This document shows, one piece after another, positions 8,782 to 16,673 of a DNA stretch of 64,000 nt (position 1 is the stretch's first letter; each line of letters opens with the position of its first letter). The position numbers and the translations under genes were made by a program. Source of the stretch: Croceimicrobium sp965658965 (GTDB lineage Bacteria; Bacteroidota; Bacteroidia; Flavobacteriales; Schleiferiaceae); contig CBFHVV010000007.1 in assembly GCA_965658965.1 (NCBI GenBank), forward strand, positions 1 through 64,000. Direction: 5' to 3'. Below the pieces are notes generated by a model. That model was not told the origin of the DNA and did not search any database. It saw only the letters and a program-made list of their open reading frames with translations.

Positions 8782-9479
8782 ACCCAAAAATTAAGTTTCA
8801 AGACCTCGGTCTTATTGATTACCAGGAAGCTTGGAATTATCAAGAAGAGCTCTTTGATGCTACTGTTCAACGTAAGTTTAACAACCGTAAGCTTGCTGAG
8901 GCAGAACAAATAGAAACAGAAAATCATTTACTCTTTTGCGAACACCCTCCCGTTTACACCCTCGGAAAAAGTGGTAAATTGGAGCATTTGCTAGTCGGTG
9001 AAAAAGAACTAGCCACCATGGGCGCTAGCCTCTATAAAATTAATCGTGGCGGTGACATCACCTTCCACGGGCCAGGGCAACTGGTGGGTTACCCCATTTT
9101 AGATTTAGATCACTTCTTCCCCGACATACATAAGTATCTTCGACTCTTGGAAGAGGTTTTCATAAAAATCTTAGCCGACTACGGACTAAAGGGGGAGCGC
9201 TCTCCCGGTGAAACAGGAGTATGGTTAGAAGTTGGCAGCCCTAAGGCACGCAAAATGTTAGCACTTGGGGTGCGCGCCAGTAGATGGGTAACTATGCATG
9301 GCTGGGCCTTTAATGTTAATACCGATCTTAGTTATTTTGAGAAAATTGTTCCCTGCGGAATTCACGATAAAGCCGTTACCTCTCTAGCCCTTGAGCTGGG
9401 AAGGCCAATTGATTTAGCAGAAATTAAAAGGAAAACTTATACTTACTTCCAAGAGATATTTGAGATTGAATATCTTTAG
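8775..9479 (+). CDS. lipB: Octanoyl-[acyl carrier protein]:protein octanoyltransferase, probable ATT start
   Basis: LipB moves octanoate from ACP to lipoyl domains, the first step of lipoate synthesis. Family motifs are EHPPVYTLGKSG, INRGGDITFHGPGQ, the Lys in ARKMLALGVR and the catalytic Cys in VPCGIHDKAVTSL. The first ordinary start codon in frame is TTG at 8979, which would remove the conserved EHPPVYTLGKSG block. The frame stays open upstream to a TGA near 8738, and homology-like sequence (KFQDLGLIDYQEAWNYQEEL) runs right up to the isomerase stop. No ATG, GTG or TTG occurs in that stretch. I therefore place the start at ATT 8775, giving 234 residues, overlapping the upstream stop by 7 bases. 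Alternatives are re-initiation at another weak codon or a -1 frameshift near CTTAAAA in the isomerase gene. Confidence 0.85.
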   Translation: MVNPKIKFQDLGLIDYQEAWNYQEELFDATVQRKFNNRKLAEAEQIETENHLLFCEHPPVYTLGKSGKLEHLLVGEKELATMGASLYKINRGGDITFHGPGQLVGYPILDLDHFFPDIHKYLRLLEEVFIKILADYGLKGERSPGETGVWLEVGSPKARKMLALGVRASRWVTMHGWAFNVNTDLSYFEKIVPCGIHDKAVTSLALELGRPIDLAEIKRKTYTYFQEIFEIEYL

Positions 9480-9493
9480 GGAAAATTCGAATA

Positions 9494-10639
9494 ATGCTTA
9501 AAGTTTTACGCAAGATCAGCCTGCTTCTTGTTGGCTTAGTTTTTTTACTTGTTATTGGCCTTTACTTTAGTGGCAATGCTTATTTACTAAAAGGGGTTTG
9601 GGCTACCTACTTGCACGGGGAAACTAGCGCTACCATATCCGATGCAAAATATTTCAGTACTCGAGAAATAAATGCCCAAGATCCTAAACCTTGGCCAAAA
9701 GCAGCTAACTTTAATAGCTTTGACCTTACGCCGCCCCTAGAAAAGTATTTAGACAGTACCGAGAGTATCGCCTACCTTTTAATTCATAAGGACAGTCTAC
9801 TTATTGAAAAGTACTGGGGAATCGGTTCTCCCCAATCCCAAACCAATAGCTTTTCCATGGCCAAAAGTATTACCACTATGTTGGTGCAAATTGCCATTCA
9901 AAAAGGTATAATTAATAGTTGGCAAAGTTCTGTTAGCAGTTTTTTGCCAGAAGTAACTGGGGAATATGTAAACGACTTAGAGCTAGATCATTTGGCAAAA
10001 ATGACCGCCGGTTTAGATTGGAACGAACACTATGAAAACCCTTTTGATATTACTGCCCAAGCTTATTATGGATCAGATATTAAAAGCCTTTTAGCCCGTA
10101 AAGTTCAGGTCAGCGATAAGCCCGGTACTTATTATGAATACCAAAGCGGCGCCACCCAACTACTAGGTTTATGTTTAATGAGTGCTACTGGTAAAAGCTT
10201 AAGCACCCTTGCGGAAGATTGGCTCTGGTCTCCCTTAAATGCGGAAGAACCCGCCACTTGGCACCTAGACACCAAAAAAGGGAATGAACTAGCTTACTGT
10301 TGCTTTAACAGCAATGCGCGCGATTTTGCTCGTTTTGGAAAACTTCTCATTAACCATGGCCAATGGGAAGGAGAAAGCCTTATTGATAGTAGCTTTATCG
10401 CTGAATCTAGTAAGGGTGAGATGAATAATTTTTACGGTCGTAGCTTCTGGTTATACCAAGATAAGCAAGCTGGAGATGTATTTTATATGCGCGGAATTTT
10501 GGGGCAATATATTATTGTTGTTCCTAAATACGATGCGGTAATTGTGCGTTTGGGGCATCACCGTCTCGACAATCTTAATCACCACCCGGCTGAATTACCC
10601 ATCTACCTAAGTGAAAGCCTTAAAATATTAGAATCCTAA
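9494..10639 (+). CDS. Serine hydrolase, class C beta-lactamase/penicillin-binding family
   Basis: The 381-residue protein has an N-terminal hydrophobic segment (about 8-26) that could be an anchor or uncleaved signal. The nucleophile motif SxxK appears as SMAK within NSFSMAKSITTML. YEYQSGATQ holds the Tyr of the second motif, and HHR after VRLG stands near the third (HxG-like) site. The overall pattern resembles 6-aminohexanoate-dimer hydrolase-like esterases and amidases of the beta-lactamase superfamily rather than true beta-lactamases. It probably acts in the periplasm. It starts 14 bases after lipB on the same strand and converges on mutT with a 3-base gap. The substrate is unknown. Confidence 0.8.
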   Translation: MLKVLRKISLLLVGLVFLLVIGLYFSGNAYLLKGVWATYLHGETSATISDAKYFSTREINAQDPKPWPKAANFNSFDLTPPLEKYLDSTESIAYLLIHKDSLLIEKYWGIGSPQSQTNSFSMAKSITTMLVQIAIQKGIINSWQSSVSSFLPEVTGEYVNDLELDHLAKMTAGLDWNEHYENPFDITAQAYYGSDIKSLLARKVQVSDKPGTYYEYQSGATQLLGLCLMSATGKSLSTLAEDWLWSPLNAEEPATWHLDTKKGNELAYCCFNSNARDFARFGKLLINHGQWEGESLIDSSFIAESSKGEMNNFYGRSFWLYQDKQAGDVFYMRGILGQYIIVVPKYDAVIVRLGHHRLDNLNHHPAELPIYLSESLKILES

Positions 10640-10642
10640 ATT

Positions 10643-11038
10643 CTACTGGAGGCCGTTTAGATAGGCTTCGACCTTGGGGAGCAAGGCCATATCTGCTACC
10701 ATTAAGTTCAGCTCTAATAATTCTTCTATACTGCACCATTCACTTTGGTCGTGATCGCTTAAGCTCATTCCTTCCAAATTTGAATGGAAAGCAAAAGCAG
10801 TGAGTTCAAAGTCACCATTTTTATTCGTCCAGCTCAAATTGTGCAATTCCTTAACTGGACTAAGCTTTAGATTCAACTCTTCCTGTAGCTCTCGTTCTAT
10901 AGCCGTCTTTGCCGCTTCGCCTTCCTCGATCTTTCCACCTGGAAACTCCCAATAACCTTCAAAGGCAAGGCCCTCTTTACGACGCGCTACAAAAATATTT
11001 TTATCCGCATTAATTATAATTGCGCAAACAACTTCCAT
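10643..11038 (-). CDS. Nudix hydrolase, MutT/(d)CTP-diphosphatase type
   Basis: The 131-residue protein has a complete Nudix box: G-G-K-I-E-E-G-E, seven residues, then RELQEEL, so the metal-binding Glu residues are present. The N-terminal strand MEVVCAIIINADKNIFVARR and the segment GYWEFPGGK are those of MutT-type pyrophosphatases, which cleave oxidised nucleotides such as 8-oxo-dGTP. The C-terminal part has SEWCSIEELLELN, the usual aromatic/Trp strand and helix. It is divergent from uvrC with only 33 bases between the two starts, so both promoters must overlap. Exact substrate is not determinable, but pairing with uvrC fits DNA maintenance. Confidence 0.87.
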   Translation of the reverse strand: MEVVCAIIINADKNIFVARRKEGLAFEGYWEFPGGKIEEGEAAKTAIERELQEELNLKLSPVKELHNLSWTNKNGDFELTAFAFHSNLEGMSLSDHDQSEWCSIEELLELNLMVADMALLPKVEAYLNGLQ

Positions 11039-11071
11039 CCATTCAAGTTTTCTTATTACTAAATTTGCTTA

Positions 11072-12883
11072 ATGCCGAGCGATCACATCAGTAATCTTCT
11101 TAAATCTTTAGCCCAAAAACCGGGAGTTTATCAGCACCTAGACAAAGATGGGCGAATCCTCTACATTGGCAAGGCTAAAAACCTAAAAAAAAGGGTTTCT
11201 AGCTATTTTAACAAGTCGCATGATAGTGCCCGAATAAGGGTAATGGTGGGCAAAATTACCGACATTCACACTATTGTTACCGAAACCGAGTTTGATGCCT
11301 TATTATTAGAAAACAACCTTATTAAAGAATACCAGCCACGGTATAATATCAATCTTAAGGATGATAAAACCTATCCTTGGATTTGCATTAAAAAGGAGGC
11401 ATTCCCCCGCATCTTCCCAACTCGCAATCCCATTAAAGACGGCTCGGAGTATTACGGACCATACGCATCGGTAAAAGTGATGAAAACTGTGCTGAACTTA
11501 ATCAAGCAACTTTACCACATCCGCACCTGTAAATTAAACCTCAGTGCTACAGCGCTCGAAAAAAAGGATTACCGCATCTGCCTAGAGTACCACATTGGTA
11601 ACTGCCTGGGGCCTTGCGAACACTTACAAAGCGAAGAGTCTTACAACAATGATATTGAAGCGGCGCGCAAATTATTGAAGGGGCACTTAAACAGTGTAAA
11701 GCAAAATCTTTCGGAGCAAATGCAGCAAGCAGCCACCGCACTCCGTTTTGAAGAAGCTCAAAAAATTAAAGAAAAGTACGACTTACTCGATCGCTATCAG
11801 GCGAAAAGTACGGTTGTTCACCCCAGCATTAGCGACGTAGATGTTTTCTCTATTTTTAGTGATGCCGAATATGCTTATGTTAATTATCTAAAAATTATTG
11901 ACGGGGCCATTTTGCAATCACATACCCTAGAGTTAAAAAAGAAACTAGAGGAAACGGAAGAGGAGCTTTTGGAAATCGCTGTGCCTGAGCTACGTAGTCG
12001 CTTTAAATCTCAGTCTAAAGAAATCTACTTATCCCACAATATCAAGTTACCTATTCCTGATGTTTTTACGCATCTCCCGCAAAGGGGCGACAAGAAAAAG
12101 CTGATTGATTTAAGTATAAAAAATGCCCGCTATTTCCGCTTAGAAAAGCTTAAAAACATACAGATTGTAGATCCCGATAGACACGTAAAACGCCTGATGA
12201 AGCAAATGAAGGACGATCTGCGCTTAAGTGAAGAGCCACGCCACATTGAATGCTTCGATAATTCTAATATCCAAGGTACTTATCCGGTTTCGGCCTGTGT
12301 TGTTTTTAAAGATGGCAAACCAAGTAAAAAAGATTATCGTCACTTTAATATAAAGACCGTAGTTGGGCCCGATGATTTTGCCAGCATGTATGAAGCTTTA
12401 AGCAGACGATATAAGAGACTTTTAGAGGAGAAGCAGCCCTTGCCGCAACTAATTGTTATTGATGGAGGTAAAGGGCAATTGAGCAGTTCGGTGCAAGCTT
12501 TAGAGGATTTAGGACTTCGTGGTAAAATCGCCATCTTAGGTATTGCTAAAAGGCTCGAAGAGCTCTATTTTCCCGAGGACCCTTATCCGCTTTATTTGGA
12601 TAAGCGATCCGAAACCTTAAAGGTCATTCAGCGTATGCGCGATGAAGCACATCGCTTTGGAATAACCCATCATCGCAATAAACGCAGCAAAGGTACTTTT
12701 AAGAGTGAACTTAGTGACATTAAAGGTATTGGAGATGAAAGCGTTAAGCTCTTGCTAAAGAAATTTAAGAGTGTCTCAAAAATTAGGGAAGCTTCCGCCG
12801 ATGCGCTTGCAGAAGTTGTAGGTAAAAGTAGAAGCACGCTTATAATTAATCACTTCGCCAAACAAAAAAAAGAGCCCAATTGA
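11072..12883 (+). CDS. uvrC: Excinuclease ABC subunit C
   Basis: UvrC makes both incisions in nucleotide excision repair. The 603 residues show the GIY-YIG nuclease at the N-terminus (PGVYQHLDKDGRILYIGKAK), a UVR domain near 210-245 (ALRFEEAQKIKEKYDLL) for UvrB contact, the RNase H-like C-terminal nuclease with ECFDNSNIQG and IDGGKGQL, and helix-hairpin-helix repeats at the end (DIKGIGDESVKLLLKKF, ...ALAEVVG). Length is typical. The TGA stop overlaps the TTG start of the patatin gene by 4 bases. Confidence 0.97.
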   Translation: MPSDHISNLLKSLAQKPGVYQHLDKDGRILYIGKAKNLKKRVSSYFNKSHDSARIRVMVGKITDIHTIVTETEFDALLLENNLIKEYQPRYNINLKDDKTYPWICIKKEAFPRIFPTRNPIKDGSEYYGPYASVKVMKTVLNLIKQLYHIRTCKLNLSATALEKKDYRICLEYHIGNCLGPCEHLQSEESYNNDIEAARKLLKGHLNSVKQNLSEQMQQAATALRFEEAQKIKEKYDLLDRYQAKSTVVHPSISDVDVFSIFSDAEYAYVNYLKIIDGAILQSHTLELKKKLEETEEELLEIAVPELRSRFKSQSKEIYLSHNIKLPIPDVFTHLPQRGDKKKLIDLSIKNARYFRLEKLKNIQIVDPDRHVKRLMKQMKDDLRLSEEPRHIECFDNSNIQGTYPVSACVVFKDGKPSKKDYRHFNIKTVVGPDDFASMYEALSRRYKRLLEEKQPLPQLIVIDGGKGQLSSSVQALEDLGLRGKIAILGIAKRLEELYFPEDPYPLYLDKRSETLKVIQRMRDEAHRFGITHHRNKRSKGTFKSELSDIKGIGDESVKLLLKKFKSVSKIREASADALAEVVGKSRSTLIINHFAKQKKEPN

Positions 12884-15051
12884 AAAAAAACCTTAGCCTA
12901 TTTCTGCTGTGTATCCTCTTCCTAAATGGGAAAGCTCAAGAACAAAAAGACTTAAAAATTGGTCTAGTGCTGAGTGGCGGCGGAGCAAAGTGTTTGGCGC
13001 AAATTGGAGCCATTCAAGTTTTTGAAGAGGAAGGAATTTCCTTCGACTATATCGGGGGCACCTCCATGGGCGCGATAATTGGCGCGATGTATAGCTTGGG
13101 TTTTAGTGGCCAAGAAATGGAAGATTATTTGCGGCAAGTAGACTGGGATGCACTTTTAAGTAATGAAGTTCCCCGTAACCGTCTTAGCTATTTTGATCGG
13201 AAAAGCGATGGTCGCTATGTTTTGAGTTTTCCGATAGACAGCATGGGTATAAAACTGCCTAGCGGTGTAAACTTCGCCCAATACATTCTGCGAGAACTTA
13301 GTACTATCACACAGCAAAGCTATAGATACCAACACTTTAGCGACTTCCCCACTCCTTTCTTTTGTATCGCTACCAATTTGGAAACAGGCCACCTGAGGGT
13401 TTTCGAGCATGGCCGACTTATGGACGCCTTAAGAGCAAGCTCTGCATTACCTTCCCTTTTCACGCCTTACGAAATTGAGGATAGTCTTTATATCGACGGC
13501 GGCGTAGTTCTAAATTACCCCGTTCGCTACATGGCAGAAAAAGATATGGACTACATTATTGGGGTAGACATGCAAGACTATTTGCATAATCGAAATGAAT
13601 TAAACGGAATTGTGCGAGTTTTAGAGCAAACCACGGGCTTTCTAAACTCACGCAATCGCAAAGAAAGTGAAGAGCTTACCGATATCTGGATCAGTCCCAA
13701 AATTGAAGGCGCAGGTATTACCAGTTTTGAAAGATTTGATGAAATTATTGAGGCAGGCAGGGCAGAGGCCAAGAAGCACCTCAGCAAAATTAGGGCCTTA
13801 GCAGCAAAAGACGTAGCTAAAAATACTACAACGAAAGAAAAGGCCTTACCCTTACAAAGTTTTAAGGTGGGTGAAATCTTAATTAAGGGCAACGAGAGCT
13901 TTACCCGCTCTTTTGTACTGGGCAAATTAAGAGTGAAAGAAGGGACTGAAACCACGGTTCAAAATTTAGAGCGGGGCATGGATCAATTATACGGTTCTAG
14001 TTATTTTGAAACCGTAGATTATAGCTTGGAAAAGCTAGATAGTACTTTTAGACTAATCATCACCTTGAAAGAAAATACGAGTCAGCAAAAATTAAAATTG
14101 GGAATAAATTACAGCGATGACTTCAACACGGCTCTATTGATAAATTACACCCACCGAAATTTACTTTTTAAAAACTCACGCCTAAGCATAGATGCTGCTT
14201 TGGGCGATATGCCTCGCGGGGAGATTAATTACTTTGTAGATCGCGGATTTATTCCAACCCTTGGTATAAAGTTACGCAGCAACCGTTTTCGCTACCAAAG
14301 ATTTATCAATCTCGAAGCGGTTAATCAAAGAATTTATCAAGATTACTCCTTAGACCTATTTCTCCAGTCGACCATTAGAGATGCCTACGCCATTGGTGGC
14401 GGTATGCAAATTGAGCATATCGACATCAGCCAAAATTTCCAGCGCGATGGCTTTAGCGATTTTAATAAAGGTTTTATAAACTATTACACTTATATCGACT
14501 TCGATTCTTTTGATGATGCTAATTTTCCGCACCAGGGTTTTCGCTTAAATGCACAGTACCGCATTATCTCCGAGAGAGTGGGCTTTGAAACTTTTCTTGA
14601 ACCTAGTTCAGTCATTAATTTAAAATATGAACAGGTCTTGCCCATTTCAGACAAGCTCACCTTTATCGGACAGCTTAACGGTATTAACACTATTGGTACC
14701 AGTCTAGCCCTACCTTATCAAATTTACTTAGGCAGTATGGGGCAGAGTTATTTAAACTATATCGAAAGCTTTGTGGGCCATCGCTTTATGGAGCTTAGTG
14801 GCCAAAACCTGCTTAGCGTGCGTGCCGATATTAATTACGAGGTTTCTAAAAACCATTTTATCCTCGCCAAGCTAAATTATGCCAAGCTAGAAAACTCTTT
14901 TGAAGAGATTTTTAATTCTTCTCTACTTTTGGATGGCTACAGCATTGGCTATGCTTACAACAGCTTAATTGGCCCGCTAGAAATCCATTTCAGCACCAGT
15001 ACTAATCACGCTAATTATTACGCTTACGTGAGATTGGGTTTTTGGTTTTAA
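12880..15051 (+). CDS. Patatin-like phospholipase with POTRA and outer-membrane barrel (type Vd-like)
   Basis: This 723-residue protein starts with TTG overlapping the uvrC stop and has a signal peptide (about 1-19). A patatin domain follows: oxyanion-hole loop SGGGAKCLAQIG (about 32-43), nucleophile Ser62 in GGTSMG, and Asp206 in the DGG motif, so the Ser-Asp dyad is intact. Residue 38 is Cys where nearly all relatives have Gly. Residues about 328-400 resemble a POTRA domain (FKVGEILIKGNESFTRSFVL), and the rest alternates amphipathic strands ending in aromatic GFWF, a BamA-like barrel end. The order is that of PlpD/FplA type Vd phospholipases. Whether the patatin part is exported or stays periplasmic cannot be told. 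Confidence 0.85.
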   Translation: MKKNLSLFLLCILFLNGKAQEQKDLKIGLVLSGGGAKCLAQIGAIQVFEEEGISFDYIGGTSMGAIIGAMYSLGFSGQEMEDYLRQVDWDALLSNEVPRNRLSYFDRKSDGRYVLSFPIDSMGIKLPSGVNFAQYILRELSTITQQSYRYQHFSDFPTPFFCIATNLETGHLRVFEHGRLMDALRASSALPSLFTPYEIEDSLYIDGGVVLNYPVRYMAEKDMDYIIGVDMQDYLHNRNELNGIVRVLEQTTGFLNSRNRKESEELTDIWISPKIEGAGITSFERFDEIIEAGRAEAKKHLSKIRALAAKDVAKNTTTKEKALPLQSFKVGEILIKGNESFTRSFVLGKLRVKEGTETTVQNLERGMDQLYGSSYFETVDYSLEKLDSTFRLIITLKENTSQQKLKLGINYSDDFNTALLINYTHRNLLFKNSRLSIDAALGDMPRGEINYFVDRGFIPTLGIKLRSNRFRYQRFINLEAVNQRIYQDYSLDLFLQSTIRDAYAIGGGMQIEHIDISQNFQRDGFSDFNKGFINYYTYIDFDSFDDANFPHQGFRLNAQYRIISERVGFETFLEPSSVINLKYEQVLPISDKLTFIGQLNGINTIGTSLALPYQIYLGSMGQSYLNYIESFVGHRFMELSGQNLLSVRADINYEVSKNHFILAKLNYAKLENSFEEIFNSSLLLDGYSIGYAYNSLIGPLEIHFSTSTNHANYYAYVRLGFWF

Positions 15052-15306
15052 ATAGACCAAGAAGGAGGTTCTTATCTAACCATATCACTTTTAGCCCTGT
15101 GCGATTAATTAGCGTAGTTCTTTTCCTTTCGCATCAACCAAGCACCCAAAGGTTTTCATAATCAAAAACCCTATGAACTCTGCACGCTCTTGGTGTTCCA
15201 TGCTTAAGTAGGTCTTTTACCAAAAAGTATACGGAGCTCTGCACCAAGGGTAAAAATGGTTTTCGGTAAGCAAATGCTCTCCGTTGTTAATGCAAATATT
15301 TAACAT
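15052..15306. other. Non-coding stretch before the TetR operon
   Basis: No reading frame with coding character was found on either strand. There is a distant 7-base inverted pair, CTTGGTG at 15189-15195 and CACCAAG at 15242-15248, and a weak 6-base hairpin near 15151-15170 without a clear T-tract. I assign neither a function. The stretch ends at the operator and promoter of the TetR gene. Confidence 0.5.
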
Positions 15307-15355
15307 TGAACAAGCGGTCATTTAAAAAAATATCTTACTTTTGACCAAGCGTTCA
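15307..15355 (+). promoter_or_regulatory. Pair of TetR-type operator copies
   Basis: Two 14-base near-identical elements lie just before the TetR gene: TGAACAAGCGGTCA at 15307-15320 and TGACCAAGCGTTCA at 15342-15355. Each has imperfect dyad symmetry (TGAAC/GGTCA and TGACC/GTTCA), and the two differ at two positions. They lie 35 bases apart. The second copy overlaps the last two bases of the -7 element and ends 4 bases before ATG. Such placement is expected for autorepression by the adjacent TetR protein. Binding is inferred, not shown. Confidence 0.6.
15336..15343 (+). promoter_or_regulatory. -7 promoter element of the TetR/ABC operon
   Basis: TACTTTTG matches the Bacteroidetes -7 consensus TAnnTTTG exactly. 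No -33 TTTG is present at the ideal spacing; a TTG at 15306-15308 is 27 bases away, which is long. Transcription would begin about 7 bases downstream, leaving only a very short leader before ATG at 15360. Confidence 0.5.
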
Positions 15356-15359
15356 ATTT

Positions 15360-15935
15360 ATGGCACCAAGAAGTCCCGAACAAAATTTAGCCCAGCGTGA
15401 AGAAACCCGCCAAGGTATTTTAATGGCCGCCCTCAAGGCTTTCGCGGAAAAGGGTTATGCCGCCACCAGCATTAGCTATATCGCTAAAGAAGCCGGTATT
15501 TCTAAAGGCTTAACATATCACTACTTCCATAGTAAAGAAGATCTCCTACATGGTATTTTCCACTATCTCAATTCATTTAGTGGTGAGGTCCTCGGCTTAC
15601 TTAAAGATAAAAGTCCAAAGCAGCAATTGCGCCTAAGCGTGGAAATGACCTTTGAATACATTCAGAAGAATCCTGATCTAATGCGCTTTATGACCTCCCT
15701 CGCTTTACAGCCAGATGCCCTAGCTACTTTAAAAGAGGACATTAAACAGCATAAACAACAGACCATCGACGTATTTGCCAAACTTTTTAAAACTTTAGAC
15801 TACCCTGCTCCTGAAGCTGAGGCCTACTACCTTGGTGCGATGCTCGATGGTGTCGCACTCGGCAGCTTAGCCTTAGAAGAGGATTATCCCCTGGCGGCTT
15901 TAAAAGAAAAAATACTAAACCATTATCAATTATGA
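15360..15935 (+). CDS. TetR/AcrR family transcriptional regulator
   Basis: The 191-residue protein has the TetR N-terminal helix-turn-helix: ETRQGILMAALKAFAEKGY, then TSISYIAKEAGISKG and LTYHYFHSKEDLL. The C-terminal half is a helical ligand-binding and dimerisation domain without a recognisable ligand signature. It is the first gene of a tightly packed operon; its last 4 bases overlap the LolA-like gene. Two operator-like dyads sit directly upstream, so it likely represses its own operon until a small hydrophobic compound or lipid binds. The ligand is unknown. Confidence 0.9.
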   Translation: MAPRSPEQNLAQREETRQGILMAALKAFAEKGYAATSISYIAKEAGISKGLTYHYFHSKEDLLHGIFHYLNSFSGEVLGLLKDKSPKQQLRLSVEMTFEYIQKNPDLMRFMTSLALQPDALATLKEDIKQHKQQTIDVFAKLFKTLDYPAPEAEAYYLGAMLDGVALGSLALEEDYPLAALKEKILNHYQL

Positions 15936-16672
15936 ATTTCAAGCTCCTTTTCATTGCCCTAATATTTAGTCTGCCACTTTGGGGCCAAGATGCCACCGCC
16001 ATTGTTCAACAAGCCGAAGATAAACTGCGCGGTGAGCAAAGTACTTCCGAAGTTTCAATGACCATTATTAGACCCAACTGGGAGCGTACCATTCGCATGA
16101 AAAGCTGGAGCCGTGGAGATGCCTACTCCCTTATTCTTATTACAAGTCCGGCACGCGACCAAGGCACCGTTTATTTAAAAAAACAGAAAGAAATTTACAA
16201 TTGGATTCCCAGCATCGAGCGCAATGTTAAACTGCCACCAAGTATGATGATGCAAAGCTGGATGGGCTCTGACTTTACGAATGACGACCTCGTGCGTGAA
16301 TCTTCCTTAGTGAAAGACTACCAACATAAAATTGTAGGGTCCAAAGAAGTTGACGGCCGAATGTGCTGGCAAATTGAGCTCCTTCCTAAGCCCGATGCAG
16401 CGGTTATATGGGGTAAAATAATACTGCACATCGACCAAACAGATTACATTCACCTTCGCAGCGAATTTTACGATGAAGAAGGGGACCTTGTAAATGTGAT
16501 GCAAGGCAAAAAAATTGAGGAAATTGGCGGCCGAACCCTCGCTACCATAACCATTATGAAACCCGTAAATGAACCTGGTAAAATGACCATCCTCGAGTAC
16601 CACAAACTCGATTTCCAAAGCCCCGTTCCGCGTGAGTTTTTTACTACACAGTACATGAAAAGAGTGCGTTAA
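15932..16672 (+). CDS. LolA-like outer membrane lipoprotein-sorting protein
   Basis: A 246-residue exported protein with a signal peptide (about 1-18, cleavage after LPLWG or Q). The remainder matches the outer membrane lipoprotein-sorting family related to LolA/LolB (half-barrel fold that shields lipid): SEVSMTIIRPNWERTIRMKSW at the start, GTVYLKKQKEIYNWIP, and SSMMMQSWMGSDFTNDDLV-like central motif. It would carry a lipid or lipidated cargo across the periplasm. It overlaps the TetR gene by 4 bases and is followed after 1 base by the FtsX permeases. This suggests a carrier dedicated to this transporter rather than the general LolA. Confidence 0.85.
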   Translation: MNFKLLFIALIFSLPLWGQDATAIVQQAEDKLRGEQSTSEVSMTIIRPNWERTIRMKSWSRGDAYSLILITSPARDQGTVYLKKQKEIYNWIPSIERNVKLPPSMMMQSWMGSDFTNDDLVRESSLVKDYQHKIVGSKEVDGRMCWQIELLPKPDAAVIWGKIILHIDQTDYIHLRSEFYDEEGDLVNVMQGKKIEEIGGRTLATITIMKPVNEPGKMTILEYHKLDFQSPVPREFFTTQYMKRVR

Positions 16673-16673
16673 A

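Noticed and set aside
8979..9479. TTG at 8979 as the start of lipB
   Set aside because: It would remove the first 68 residues, including EHPPVYTLGKSG, which LipB enzymes need.
9494..10639. Antibiotic-degrading beta-lactamase
   Set aside because: The motifs fit esterase/amidase-like members of the class C superfamily; beta-lactam breakdown cannot be claimed from these residues.
15151..15248. Weak hairpins before the TetR gene
   Set aside because: Short stems and no T-tract; not enough to call terminators or riboswitches.
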